64,000 nt of DNA, from the NCBI RefSeq assembly GCF_030348945.1, contig NZ_JAUCEN010000002.1, positions 2,852,001 to 2,916,000 of the forward strand, written 5' to 3'. Positions 8,686 to 17,700 of the stretch are shown one piece after another. Below the pieces are notes generated by a model that was not told where the DNA came from, ran no database searches, and saw nothing but the letters and a program-made list of their open reading frames with translations. Numbering within the stretch: the stretch's first letter is position 1; every line of letters starts with the position of its first letter. Position numbers and translations under genes: made by a program. The DNA comes from Peribacillus sp. ACCC06369. GTDB lineage: Bacteria; Bacillota; Bacilli; Bacillales; DSM-1321.

Positions 8686-10143
8686 TCAGTATCTTGCCGT
8701 TAACATTTTCTTTCTAGTGTAAAATTCCACTCCGTCTTTTCCATTGGCATGAAGGTCTCCATAAAACGAACTTTTATATCCGGAAAATGGAAAGAATGCC
8801 ATTGGCGCGGGTACCCCAAGGTTAATACCAAGCATTCCTGCATCAATTTCTTCACGAAATTCCCGGATGGCTTTTGCACTATCCGTATAGAGGCAGGCAC
8901 CATTGGCAAATTCGGATTGATTGGTCAAATCGATTGCTTCTTCAAGGGTATTAACCCGTACTATGGATAAGACAGGGGCAAAAATTTCATCACTCCATAT
9001 TTTCATGTTTGTATTTACATGATCAAATAATGTCGGTCCAACGTAATAGCCATTTTCCTGATCGCCTTCATTCCTGCCATCACGAAGGAGGACAGCTCCT
9101 TCTTTTTCCCCAATTTCAATATATTGTTCTGTTCTCTTTTTATGTGTATCACGGATCACGGGTCCAAGGAAAACGCCCTTATCCATTCCATTTCCAATCT
9201 TGATGTCATCCGCTGCAGCCTTTAATCTCTCAACGAGCGAATCTCCCACTTCTCCCACTGCAACTACCACCGATGCAGCCATGCAGCGCTCGCCTGCAGA
9301 TCCGAAAGCGGCATTGGTTATGTTCGTTACCGCATTTTCCAGGTCTGCATCAGGCATGACGATTGAATGGTTTTTCGCTCCTGATAAAGCCTGGACACGT
9401 TTTTTATTGGCAGCTGCCGTTTTGTAAACATACTCTGCGACAGGCTGGGATCCTACAAAAGATACCGCTTTAATGTCTTCATGTTCCAAAATCCCGTTCA
9501 CGACATCATGGGCACCATGGACAATATTGACGACACCATCCGGAACACCGGCTTCCGTCAATAATTCTACAAGACGGTTGGCTAAGAGCGGTGTCCGTTC
9601 TGAAGGTTTTAAAATAAACGTATTGCCACAGGCTATTGCAAGCGGGAACATCCAACATGGCACCATCATCGGGAAATTAAACGGCGTAATCCCGGCAACG
9701 ACACCCATTGGATAACGGTACATGCCAGATTCAATGCCTGGAGAAATGTCAGGAAGTTGACTGCCCATCATTAAGGTAGGCGCACCTGCAGCGAACTCCA
9801 CGCATTCAATCCCACGTTGAACCTCACCATATGCTTCTGTATAGCTTTTTCCATTTTCAATCGTGACCAGCTTTGCCAGTTCATCCCAGTGTTCTATCAA
9901 TAATTGCTGGTAACGGAATAAGAAGCGCGCCCTTTTTGGCACGGCCACCTTTTTCCATTCTTTATACGCATTTTTAGCAACCTTAACCGCTTGGTTTACA
10001 TCTTCCCTTGTGGAAAGGGGTACGATTGCCAAAGCTTCTCCTGTTGCCGGATTTGGCACTTCTTCATGTTTCGATGTTGAGGAATCCACCCATTTGCCAC
10101 CGATATAATTTTTCAACGTTTCTACATCATTGATAACTGCCAT
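8686..10143 (-). CDS. mmsA: CoA-acylating methylmalonate/malonate-semialdehyde dehydrogenase
   Basis: A 485-residue aldehyde dehydrogenase of the MmsA/IolA subgroup, which oxidises (methyl)malonate semialdehyde with NAD+ and CoA to propionyl- or acetyl-CoA plus CO2. The nucleophile is Cys287 in [12 protein letters not shown]. The subgroup's diagnostic segments [20 protein letters not shown] and [20 protein letters not shown] are present; these differ from ordinary ALDHs, and there is no general-base Glu in the usual place (SGAKNH at 254-259 instead), as expected for the acylating group. The ATG at 10143 has GGAGGGT 7 nt upstream. First gene of a two-gene unit with the aminotransferase; no inositol genes are near, so beta-alanine or valine-type substrates are favoured over inositol. 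Confidence 0.92.
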   Translation of the reverse strand: MAVINDVETLKNYIGGKWVDSSTSKHEEVPNPATGEALAIVPLSTREDVNQAVKVAKNAYKEWKKVAVPKRARFLFRYQQLLIEHWDELAKLVTIENGKSYTEAYGEVQRGIECVEFAAGAPTLMMGSQLPDISPGIESGMYRYPMGVVAGITPFNFPMMVPCWMFPLAIACGNTFILKPSERTPLLANRLVELLTEAGVPDGVVNIVHGAHDVVNGILEHEDIKAVSFVGSQPVAEYVYKTAAANKKRVQALSGAKNHSIVMPDADLENAVTNITNAAFGSAGERCMAASVVVAVGEVGDSLVERLKAAADDIKIGNGMDKGVFLGPVIRDTHKKRTEQYIEIGEKEGAVLLRDGRNEGDQENGYYVGPTLFDHVNTNMKIWSDEIFAPVLSIVRVNTLEEAIDLTNQSEFANGACLYTDSAKAIREFREEIDAGMLGINLGVPAPMAFFPFSGYKSSFYGDLHANGKDGVEFYTRKKMLTARY

Positions 10144-10342
10144 TAAAGAAACCCTCCATTTCAACACGATTTCATAGTTTCATTATATTTTTCAAACGGA
10201 CTTTTTACATTAGACGTTTTGTATAGTTTTTAATTCAATATTTGCACATATTGTTTGTTTTTGATTTTCCTATATTCATGAAAAGAATTCACCATGTAGA
10301 ATCTCCTTTGTACTTTCCCTTTACCGGAAGCCCTCACACCCA

Positions 10343-10891
10343 TCATTTAATAATGGAGTATAGCTTTAGGTCTTGATGCTTTCCCTTAACAAACATTCCT
10401 TTTCTTATGACTCCCTCAAAAGACATACCCGCCTTTTGCATGACTCGCTCTGAACCAAAATTTTCAACGAAGCAGCGTGCTTGTATTCGAACCAGGTTCA
10501 TATTTTCGAAGCCAAAGGCAATTATCTTTTGGGCAGCCTCAGTCATTAAGCCACTCCCCCAATATTCGGGTGCCAATACATACCCGATTTCGGCACTATG
10601 ATGATTAACCTGCCATGAAACAAAGTCAATAGTACCAATCAACTTACCACTTTCCTTGTGTTGTATGCCCCATGGAGCGATTTTCTTATCCTCATAATTT
10701 TGTAGGATGAATCTGATAAAATCCTTTGTATCACTTAGGGAACGATGGGCTTCCCATGTTACGTAGCGGGAAACTTCACTGTTGGATGCATACGCGAACA
10801 TGTTTTCTGCATCACTCATGGTGACTTTCCTCATAACCAACCGTTTTGATTCTATAATAGGCAGCTGTCCATATATGTCTTTCACGTTCAT
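10343..10891 (-). CDS. GNAT acetyltransferase, RimJ/RimL-like
   Basis: A 182-residue N-acetyltransferase of the GNAT fold, RimJ/RimL subgroup, whose members acetylate protein N-termini or small amines with acetyl-CoA. The opening IESKRLVMRKVTMSDAENMFAYASN, the IGYVLAPEYWGSGLMTEA acetyl-CoA loop and the VRIQARCFVENFGSERVMQKAGM tail are characteristic. Start ATG 10891 follows a GGGGTG site. It is a lone gene divergent from the 2-hydroxyacid dehydrogenase; substrate unknown. Confidence 0.85.
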   Translation of the reverse strand: MNVKDIYGQLPIIESKRLVMRKVTMSDAENMFAYASNSEVSRYVTWEAHRSLSDTKDFIRFILQNYEDKKIAPWGIQHKESGKLIGTIDFVSWQVNHHSAEIGYVLAPEYWGSGLMTEAAQKIIAFGFENMNLVRIQARCFVENFGSERVMQKAGMSFEGVIRKGMFVKGKHQDLKLYSIIK

Positions 10892-11011
10892 GATTACACC
10901 CCATTCCATTTATTATCAGTATTATAACAAGATTGTTAACCAATCTCTTTCTCAATTGAAAAATTATTGAAACTTACGTATAATTCAGAAAAATGATTAC
11001 GGAGGATAATT

Positions 11012-11968
11012 ATGCCAAAAAGAAAACTCATAATAAGCCAAAACTTGAATGTGCTCTTATTACAGAAGATTAAAGAATTGGTTCCCGAGTGGACTGTCAT
11101 CACCGGAAGATCTCCGGAAATATGGAAGGATCATCTAGCCGATGTTGAAGTAATCGCAGGCTGGAAAACGGAAATGGCTGAATCCATCGATGCAAGCGAA
11201 GTAAAATGGATCCAGACATGGAGTGCCGGAGTGAATGCCTTACCCCTGGAAAGTTTGGAACAAAAGAACGTGCAGATTACAACTGCAAATGGCGTCCATG
11301 CCTATCCCATTTCAGAAACCATTTTCGCGTTAATGCTTGCTTTAACAAGAAAAATAGATACATATATTAAGCAACAGCAGGTGAAGACTTGGCATCACGC
11401 AAATATGAAGCAGGAAATTCATGAAAAGACCATCGGGATCATCGGTGTTGGAAAAATCGGAAAGGAAACAGCTAAAATTGCCAAGGCTTTTGGCATGTCC
11501 GTATTAGGAATGCGCCATTCCGGTAAATCTGAAGAATTTGTCGATGAGATGTTCACACAAAATCAATTGAATGATCTCCTTCCTAAGTGCGATTATATTG
11601 TCGTGACATTACCATTGACCCCAGAAACACGGAATATGTTCGGGAAAAACGAATTCCGACTAATGAAGCCTTCCGCTTTTTTCATTAATATAGGAAGGGG
11701 AAATCTCGTTATTCAAAACGAATTGGTCCAAGCTCTCAAGGACAAAGATATTGCTGGTGCTGGACTTGATGTGTTTGAAACGGAGCCACTTCCTGGGAAG
11801 AGCCCATTATGGGAGATGGACAATGTAATCATCACGCCGCACACATCCGGTAATACGGAATATTACGACCAACGGCTTATTCAGGATATTTTCATGCCGA
11901 ATTTAGAGAATTACCTAAATGGTAAACACCCCTCAATTAATTTACTTGATTACAGAAAAGGGTATTAA
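11012..11968 (+). CDS. D-2-hydroxyacid dehydrogenase, NAD(P)-dependent
   Basis: A 318-residue member of the D-isomer-specific 2-hydroxyacid dehydrogenases, which reduce 2-keto acids or oxidise D-2-hydroxy acids. The Rossmann motif GVGKIG is at 145-150 and the catalytic Arg229 (NIGRG), Glu258 (FETEP) and His277 (TPHTSG) are all present. GGAGG lies 7 nt before the ATG at 11012. It is a single gene, divergent from the GNAT gene and upstream of cspC with its own promoter between. Phosphoglycerate dehydrogenase is unlikely because the regulatory domain is absent. Confidence 0.9.
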   Translation: MPKRKLIISQNLNVLLLQKIKELVPEWTVITGRSPEIWKDHLADVEVIAGWKTEMAESIDASEVKWIQTWSAGVNALPLESLEQKNVQITTANGVHAYPISETIFALMLALTRKIDTYIKQQQVKTWHHANMKQEIHEKTIGIIGVGKIGKETAKIAKAFGMSVLGMRHSGKSEEFVDEMFTQNQLNDLLPKCDYIVVTLPLTPETRNMFGKNEFRLMKPSAFFINIGRGNLVIQNELVQALKDKDIAGAGLDVFETEPLPGKSPLWEMDNVIITPHTSGNTEYYDQRLIQDIFMPNLENYLNGKHPSINLLDYRKGY

Positions 11969-12013
11969 GAATTGTAAAACACCATGCACAATAAATAATC
12001 TTACTTTGTTTGC

Positions 12014-12042
12014 TTGCAGATTCCGACATTATCTGTTATATT
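12014..12042 (+). promoter_or_regulatory. cspC promoter
   Basis: TTGCAG (12014-12019), 17 bp, TATATT (12037-12042): a good sigma-A promoter. It would give a transcript with a leader of about 100 nt before cspC, typical of cold-shock genes. Confidence 0.6.
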
Positions 12043-12048
12043 TAAAAA

Positions 12049-12152
12049 GAATTATTTTTGTTCGGGAAGATTGATAAGTGAAACACTTTTCGTCTAATGA
12101 TTGAGCAAGGGTAGTAACACAATGTGTGGATTCACACTAGGAGGCAACAACA
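12049..12152 (+). promoter_or_regulatory. Long 5' leader of cspC
   Basis: About 104 untranslated nt between the inferred transcription start and the ATG. A small stem GTGTG (12124-12128) / CACAC (12133-12137) ends one base before the AGGAGG ribosome binding site at 12139-12144, so folding could influence access to it. Temperature-dependent leader structure is established for csp mRNAs; for this copy it is inference. Confidence 0.5.
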
Positions 12153-12353
12153 ATGGAACAAGGTAAAGTAAAATGGTTTAACGCAGAAAAAGGATTTGGC
12201 TTCATCGAACGCGAAAACGGAGACGATGTATTCGTACATTTCTCAGCTATCCAAAGCGAAGGATTCAAATCATTAGACGAAGGTCAAGAAGTTACTTTTG
12301 AAGTTGAGCAAGGTCAACGTGGACCCCAAGCTACTAACGTTCAAAAAGCATAA
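12153..12353 (+). CDS. cspC: Cold-shock protein CspC
   Basis: A 66-residue single-domain cold-shock protein (OB fold) that binds single-stranded RNA/DNA and keeps mRNA unfolded. RNP1 (KGFGFIE, residues 13-19) and RNP2 (VFVHF, 26-30) are intact. The N-terminus [20 protein letters not shown] and the tail ATNVQKA are closer to B. subtilis CspC than to CspB or CspD as I recall them. It has a perfect AGGAGG site, its own promoter and long leader, and a terminator behind it. Confidence 0.95.
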   Translation: MEQGKVKWFNAEKGFGFIERENGDDVFVHFSAIQSEGFKSLDEGQEVTFEVEQGQRGPQATNVQKA

Positions 12354-12370
12354 TTTTAATACAATATATA

Positions 12371-12401
12371 ACGGACTCTACTTGTAGGGTCTGTTTTTTT
12401 T
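12371..12401 (+). terminator. cspC terminator
   Basis: ACGGACTCTAC (12371-12381) pairs with AGGGTCTGT and neighbours (12384-12394, including G-U pairs), followed by a run of eight or more T. Confidence 0.8.
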
Positions 12402-12411
12402 GATTAAAAAG

Positions 12412-12447
12412 CAAAAATAAAAAAACCCTATTCGCAGGGAATAGGGG
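12412..12447 (-). terminator. Terminator of the crotonase gene
   Basis: CCCTATTC (12426-12433) and GAATAGGG (12439-12446) form a stem; on the minus strand it is followed by a T-rich run (complement of 12412-12425). It serves the leftward crotonase gene. Confidence 0.75.
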
Positions 12448-12570
12448 AACATGAAACAAGTTTAGTAAATGGTAAACACAGTATAACACACTAAGAAAGG
12501 AAACCCTAATTTATCCGAAAAGTAAAAATTATCACTCACTTCCACAGGCTCCCTGACTACCATTCATTTC

Positions 12571-13425
12571 TTATTTCTTATCCACTTCATATGTTCGATC
12601 CGTTCCCCAAGGATAAAACGGAGGCATATCACTACTGCTTTTCATCTTGAAATCAGCTTTCCTTTTTTTCAAGAACGCTTCAATCCCTTCTATTGCATCC
12701 GCTTGTTTTCCGGTCCAATGAATCATTTTCGATTCTATTTTATGTGATTCAACAGGATGGTTAGCACCGAGCATGGTCCACATTAACTGCCGGGATAACG
12801 TCACGGAGACAGAAGATGTATTTTCTGCAATGTCTGATGCAATCTCCATTGCAGCAGACATCAATTCATCCGGCTCGACGATCTTGTTTACCAACCTTCC
12901 CTCATATGCTTCACTGGCCGAAATCATCCTGCCGGTAAAAATCCATTCGGAAGCTTTACCCATTCCGACAAGCCTAGGCAAGAACCAGCCGCTGCATGCT
13001 TCCATCGTTATCCCTCGCCTCGCAAATACAAAACCCATTTTTGAATCTGTAGACGCAATTCTAATGTCCATGGGCAAAGTCATTGTGATACCAATCCCAA
13101 CTGCCGCTCCATTAATGGCCGCTATCATAGGTTTCTTCATCTCAAAAATTCGTAATGACAACATCCCCCCTGCATCGCGGTATTCAACCAAAGGAGTGTG
13201 ATCCATAAAGGTTTCTGCACCTTTTTCCAAATCCATTCCAGCACAGTAAGCATCCCCAGCGCCAGTTATAATAACGGCTCGTACGTCATCATTTTCATCC
13301 GCTTCATCAAAAGCATGGATCATCTCCTCACACATCTTTTCATTGAAAGCATTCATTTTTTCAGGACGATTAAGAGTAACAATCATGACTCGATCGACGA
13401 TTTCACTAGTTATCGTGGAATACAA
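12571..13425 (-). CDS. Enoyl-CoA hydratase/isomerase (crotonase) family protein
   Basis: A 284-residue crotonase-fold enzyme acting on acyl-CoA thioesters. The oxyanion-hole segments are visible as AYCAGMDLEKG (about 57-67) and AAINGAAVGIGITMTLPMDIRIA (near 101-123). In place of the usual second catalytic Glu pair the chain has FARRGITMEACSGWFLPRLVG, with one acidic residue in the expected helix, as in several hydratase/isomerase subgroups. The start is a TTG at 13425, 7 nt after GGAGGAG; earlier ATGs lack a site. The C-terminal FYPWGTDRTYEVDKK tail is longer than the fold needs. Single gene; the specific acyl-CoA is unknown. Confidence 0.85.
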   Translation of the reverse strand: MYSTITSEIVDRVMIVTLNRPEKMNAFNEKMCEEMIHAFDEADENDDVRAVIITGAGDAYCAGMDLEKGAETFMDHTPLVEYRDAGGMLSLRIFEMKKPMIAAINGAAVGIGITMTLPMDIRIASTDSKMGFVFARRGITMEACSGWFLPRLVGMGKASEWIFTGRMISASEAYEGRLVNKIVEPDELMSAAMEIASDIAENTSSVSVTLSRQLMWTMLGANHPVESHKIESKMIHWTGKQADAIEGIEAFLKKRKADFKMKSSSDMPPFYPWGTDRTYEVDKK

Positions 13426-13610
13426 TATCAGTCTCCTCCTTCTCTCAAAAATTGAAATATTCAACAGATTTTTAATTTTACATATAATTACATTTTATCT
13501 GTTTTATTTTCAGATTCCTAGTTATTTATTTTTACAAACTGATAATTAATTTAGTCTGCAAAAATAATCGCTTCTATCTAAAATATTTTACATAAATATG
13601 TAAAAAAAGA

Positions 13611-13637
13611 CCAGTCGCAAATGCAACTGGTTTTTTT
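13611..13637. terminator. Terminator at the end of the opp operon
   Basis: CCAGT (13611-13615) and ACTGG (13626-13630), with inner GC pairing, are flanked by A-run and T-run, so the stem works in both directions. It ends oppF transcription. Confidence 0.8.
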
Positions 13638-13639
13638 AT

Positions 13640-14632
13640 TTACCAATATAAATGACAAGCAACGAAATGCCCCGGTTTTTGTTCTTTCCATTCAGGTGCA
13701 GCACTGGAGCATATCTCCATCGCTTTTGGGCAGCGAGTGCGGAATACACAGCCACTTGGCGGATTGATCGGACTTGGTACATCGCCTTTAAGTACGATTC
13801 TTTCCCGTTTAATAGTGGGGTCTGGAATCGGCACTGCAGAAAGCAAAGCTTGCGTGTAAGGATGCAGCGGATCTTTCGTTAAAGAATCACTATCCGAAAG
13901 TTCCATCATTCTTCCAAGGTACATGACTAAAATGCGATCTGAAATATACTTGACCATCGATAAATCATGCGCGATGAATAAATAAGTCAATCCCATTTCT
14001 TTTTGTAGCTCTTTTAATAAGTTCACTACTTGAGCTTGTATCGAAACATCCAAGGCAGAAATCGGTTCATCACATACGATGAATTTAGGATTTAAAGCCA
14101 ACGCCCTTGCAATTCCAATACGCTGGCGTTGTCCACCGCTGAATTCATGCGGAAAACGAGTGATATGTTCCGGACTTAAACCAACCAGCTTCAACAGGTC
14201 TTCCACCCGTTTTTTTCTCTCTTTACCTTTTGATATCCCATGAATGGCAAGTGGTTCCCCAATCAATTCCTCCACCTTCATCCTTGGGTTCAAGGAAGCG
14301 TATGGATCTTGGAAAATCATCTGTATTTCACGGCGGATATGTGACATTTCCCCCGGTTTGTAATCGAAGATATTTTTCCCCTGAAACAGAACTTCTCCGT
14401 CTGTCGGTTCATAAAGTCGGGTAATTGTACGACCGGCTGTCGATTTACCACAACCGCTTTCCCCAACAAGGCCGACCGTTTCCCCTGGGTAGATTTTGAG
14501 ATCCAAACCATCTACCGCTTTCAGCGACTGAGAACCAACAGGAAAATATTTCTTCAAATTCTTAATTTCAACAAGAGGAGAATTTTCGTTGACTGTCTTT
14601 TCTTTTACTGACTTATTTTTTAGTGAAACCAT
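13640..14632 (-). CDS. oppF: Oligopeptide ABC transporter ATP-binding protein OppF
   Basis: A 330-residue ABC ATPase of the oligopeptide permease. Walker A (GESGCGKST), the [15 protein letters not shown] signature, Walker B ([12 protein letters not shown]) and the C-terminal oligopeptide/dipeptide extension with Cys residues ([14 protein letters not shown]) are intact. It pairs with OppD to power peptide import through OppB/OppC. ATG 14632 follows AAGGAGGAG by 5 nt, and 13 bp separate it from the oppD stop. It is the last gene of the leftward oppABCDF operon. Confidence 0.95.
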   Translation of the reverse strand: MVSLKNKSVKEKTVNENSPLVEIKNLKKYFPVGSQSLKAVDGLDLKIYPGETVGLVGESGCGKSTAGRTITRLYEPTDGEVLFQGKNIFDYKPGEMSHIRREIQMIFQDPYASLNPRMKVEELIGEPLAIHGISKGKERKKRVEDLLKLVGLSPEHITRFPHEFSGGQRQRIGIARALALNPKFIVCDEPISALDVSIQAQVVNLLKELQKEMGLTYLFIAHDLSMVKYISDRILVMYLGRMMELSDSDSLTKDPLHPYTQALLSAVPIPDPTIKRERIVLKGDVPSPINPPSGCVFRTRCPKAMEICSSAAPEWKEQKPGHFVACHLYW

Positions 14633-14645
14633 TGGTTCTCCTCCT

Positions 14646-15662
14646 TTATACATTAGTCGGTGCTTGTACCTGTGTTGCTTTTGCCATTGGGTGGTGTAGC
14701 CAGCATGCGGCTGTCTGTCCCACTTCGACTACTTCAAGTTCCGGATCATGGTCTTTGCACACTTTCATTGCGGATTCACATCTTGGATAAAAAGGGCATC
14801 CTTTTGGCGGATCCAATAAATCGGGCGGTGATCCGATAATGGGAACCAACGGTGCCGTTTTTTCCATATCCAGCCTTGGCACCGTTTTAAGCAAGCCTCT
14901 TGTATATGGATGCTGTGGATTTGAAAATATAGCTTCTACTGTACCAGTCTCCACAACCTTACCTGCATACATGACGACTACCCGTTCGCAAGTTTCCGCA
15001 ACCACACCTAAATCATGAGTGATTAAAATGATGGAAGTATCCATTCTGCGTTGGATATCTTTCATCAGTTCCAAAATTTGCGCTTGTATCGTTACATCCA
15101 ATGCCGTTGTAGGTTCATCGGCGATTAATAATTTCGGTTCACAAGCTAGAGCCATTGCTATCATCGCCCTTTGGCGCATACCACCTGAAAACTCATGTGG
15201 ATATTGCTGCATCCTTTTTTCCGGCTGAGGAATACCTACCAGTTTAAGCGTTTCCAACGCCCGTTCGTATGCATCTTTTCGGGACATATTTTTATTATGC
15301 TTTAAAATGCCTTCCATGATTTGGCTGCCGATTTTTGTCGTTGGATTGAGAGAAGTCATTGGATCCTGGAAAATCATGCTGATTTCATTTCCGCGAATCT
15401 TCTGCATTTCCTTTTCACTCATTTTAATAAGGTCTTTGCCGCCAAAGTTTATTGACCCTTTTCCATACTCTGCTGGAGGTGTTTCCAGTAATCTCATGAT
15501 GGATTTCGCAGTAACACTTTTGCCGCATCCGGACTCTCCAACAATGGCAACGGCTTCCCCTTTTTTCACTTCAAAGTTCACGCCGCGTACTGCTTGCACT
15601 TTTCCTGCATAAGTATGGAAGGTGATGTGTAAATCGTTGACTTCCAATAGGTTCTCCATCAT
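14646..15662 (-). CDS. oppD: Oligopeptide ABC transporter ATP-binding protein OppD
   Basis: A 338-residue ABC ATPase with Walker [10 protein letters not shown], signature [15 protein letters not shown], Walker [13 protein letters not shown], and the C-terminal segment [14 protein letters not shown] of the Opp/Dpp group. Two consecutive ATG codons (15662 and 15659) follow AGGAGG by 4 and 7 nt; the second may be the one used. Fourth gene of the opp operon, 46 bp after oppC. Confidence 0.95.
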   Translation of the reverse strand: MMENLLEVNDLHITFHTYAGKVQAVRGVNFEVKKGEAVAIVGESGCGKSVTAKSIMRLLETPPAEYGKGSINFGGKDLIKMSEKEMQKIRGNEISMIFQDPMTSLNPTTKIGSQIMEGILKHNKNMSRKDAYERALETLKLVGIPQPEKRMQQYPHEFSGGMRQRAMIAMALACEPKLLIADEPTTALDVTIQAQILELMKDIQRRMDTSIILITHDLGVVAETCERVVVMYAGKVVETGTVEAIFSNPQHPYTRGLLKTVPRLDMEKTAPLVPIIGSPPDLLDPPKGCPFYPRCESAMKVCKDHDPELEVVEVGQTAACWLHHPMAKATQVQAPTNV

Positions 15663-15708
15663 CGTCCCTCCTATTCTAGTAATATCAAATCTTTATGTTA
15701 GGACTCAT

Positions 15709-16638
15709 TTATTTCCGTAGTTTTGGATCTAGGGCATCCTGCAGTCCGTCACCAGCAACATTGAACGCGAACATGGTTAAGGAAATCAATATTGCCGGGA
15801 TTAATAGTTGATAGAAATTCCCTACCAAAATGCTTCCCAGGGCATCACTTGTCAATGTTCCCCAACTTGCCTGAGGTGCTGGCACTCCCAATCCCAAAAA
15901 GCTTAGAGTAGCTTCGGCAAAAATAGCAGTGGGTACAGTCAACGTTAAATTAACAAGGATCGGTCCCATTGTATTCGGAATCATGTGTTTTCTTAAAGTC
16001 CAGCTCGTATTGGCTCCAGAGATGGTTGCTGCATGGATATATTCATTCTCTTTTAGTTGTAAAACCTGTCCCCTTACCAGTCGCGCCATTGGAATCCAGC
16101 CTGTAATTGACATCGCAATGATGATCGGCAAAATACCAGGTTTTAATACGACCATCATTAAGATAACCATCAATAGGTATGGAATCGCATAAATCACTTC
16201 AGCAAACCGCATCATGATATTATCCGTGCGTCCACCACGAATGGCTGAAATCCCGCCATAAAGGACACCAATCAAAAAGTCAATCAGCGCAGCCATCAAT
16301 CCAATGAACAAGGATATCCTTGCACCATACCAAGCTCGCGTGAATAGATCCCTACCTGCTGAATCCGTTCCAAACCAGTGCTCGCTATTTGGGCTAAGAT
16401 TCTTTTTCTCGAAATCTTGTCCATAATAAGTATATCCGTTAATATATGGCCCAAAAATCGCCAGCAAGACCAAGAGGATAATAAGAACAAATCCAGTCAT
16501 CGCCAGTTTATTTTCTTTAAAGCGACGCCAGACGTCAGACCAATATGAAACTGTTGGTCTGGCAATTCTTTCTGCTTCCTTAAAGTTCCCTTCAGCGGGT
16601 TGGAACATATCTTCGGTTAAATGCACTTTATCTGCCAT
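15709..16638 (-). CDS. oppC: Oligopeptide ABC transporter permease OppC
   Basis: A 309-residue inner-membrane permease with the long cytoplasmic N-terminus and about six transmembrane spans of OppC/DppC proteins. The periplasmic-side GTDSAGRDLFTRAWYGARISL motif and the cytoplasmic EAA loop (EYIHAATISGANTSWTLRKHMIPN) that docks the ATPases are present. Its ATG overlaps the last base of the oppB stop codon (TAATG), so translation of the two permeases is coupled. Confidence 0.95.
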   Translation of the reverse strand: MADKVHLTEDMFQPAEGNFKEAERIARPTVSYWSDVWRRFKENKLAMTGFVLIILLVLLAIFGPYINGYTYYGQDFEKKNLSPNSEHWFGTDSAGRDLFTRAWYGARISLFIGLMAALIDFLIGVLYGGISAIRGGRTDNIMMRFAEVIYAIPYLLMVILMMVVLKPGILPIIIAMSITGWIPMARLVRGQVLQLKENEYIHAATISGANTSWTLRKHMIPNTMGPILVNLTLTVPTAIFAEATLSFLGLGVPAPQASWGTLTSDALGSILVGNFYQLLIPAILISLTMFAFNVAGDGLQDALDPKLRK

Positions 16639-17567
16639 TATTTCTTCTCCCCCGTCACTTTAATTCTCGGATCAATTAACGTATAGGCTATATCAACGAT
16701 GAATATCAATAGGATAAGCACCGCACTATACACAATTGTGGAACCAAGAATGACCGGGTAGTCTCGGTTGGATATTCCCTTTACGAACATATCTCCCATG
16801 CCCGGTATTCCAAAAATACGTTCAATGATGAAGCTTCCTGTCACGATATTAGCAGTCAGGATACCCAGAATCGTGATAATCGGCAATAACGCATTCCGAA
16901 TGGCATGTTTGATAATGACACCGCTCCGTTTCAATCCTTTGGCCTTTGCTGTCAAAATGTAATCCTGTCCCATTACTTCAAGCATGCTTGTCCGCATCAA
17001 TCTCGCGATGAAAGCAAGAGGCATCATTGACAGGGCAATGGATGGTAAAATGGTATGCTGCCATGTCGCCCATGTAGCAACAGGGAATATATTCCATTTT
17101 ATTGCAAAATAATTGATTAAAATAGTCGCCAAGATAAAGTTCGGGACAGAGATCCCTACGATGGCAATGACCATTGATAAATAGTCGGGCCATTTATTTC
17201 TTTTCAGTGATGCCACGACACCCAAAATGAGCCCAAAGAAGATGGCAATCACCAATGCTTGTGCCCCTAAGTGCAAGGACACTGGAAAACCCTTCAAAAT
17301 GTAATCATTCACGGAAATGGAAGAGGATTTTAATGAAGGACCAAAATCAAATTGAACGACTTCCAATAAATAATTCCCATATTGGGTCAACAACGGCTTG
17401 TCCAATCCATAGTGGACTTGAAGGTTTTCATAAACAGCAGGAGGCATAGCTCCTTCTTTAGCAAATGGATTTCCCGGAATCGTATGCATTATGATGAACG
17501 TTAATGTAATAACTGCCCATAAAGTAATAATCGCCCATTTAAAACGATTTAATGTATATCTCAACAT
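16638..17567 (-). CDS. oppB: Oligopeptide ABC transporter permease OppB
   Basis: A 309-residue permease with an N-terminal span (RFKWAIITLWAVITLTFIIMH), the PGNPFAKEG motif and a conserved EAA loop (DYILTAKAKGLKRSGVIIKHAIRN), as in OppB/DppB. ATG 17567 follows GGGGTGATTACC. It forms the membrane channel with OppC. The 133 bp between oppA and this gene hold a strong hairpin that probably lowers expression of the membrane part relative to OppA. Confidence 0.95.
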   Translation of the reverse strand: MLRYTLNRFKWAIITLWAVITLTFIIMHTIPGNPFAKEGAMPPAVYENLQVHYGLDKPLLTQYGNYLLEVVQFDFGPSLKSSSISVNDYILKGFPVSLHLGAQALVIAIFFGLILGVVASLKRNKWPDYLSMVIAIVGISVPNFILATILINYFAIKWNIFPVATWATWQHTILPSIALSMMPLAFIARLMRTSMLEVMGQDYILTAKAKGLKRSGVIIKHAIRNALLPIITILGILTANIVTGSFIIERIFGIPGMGDMFVKGISNRDYPVILGSTIVYSAVLILLIFIVDIAYTLIDPRIKVTGEKK

Positions 17568-17646
17568 GGTAATCACCCCAATCATCGATTTTCTAAGGAG
17601 TTGAAAACGGAAATGAATTCATGAAATATTCAAATTCGCAATTGAA

Positions 17647-17683
17647 AAATGGGGTATGTCCTAAATCGGACATACCTCCCATT
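17647..17683 (-). terminator. Attenuator hairpin between oppA and oppB
   Basis: AAATGGG (17647-17653) and CCCATTT (17677-17683) close an outer stem, and GGTATGTCC (17653-17661) and GGACATACC (17668-17676) an inner one. Read leftward it ends CCCCATTTTTC. A partial terminator here would give more oppA than oppBCDF transcript, as usual for binding-protein operons. Confidence 0.7.
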
Positions 17684-17700
17684 TCACTTTTATCCTTCTA

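Noticed and set aside
10144..10342. Possible sigma-54 promoter before the mmsA/aminotransferase pair
   Set aside because: No GG-N10-GC arrangement was found on the minus strand and no enhancer-binding activator is adjacent.
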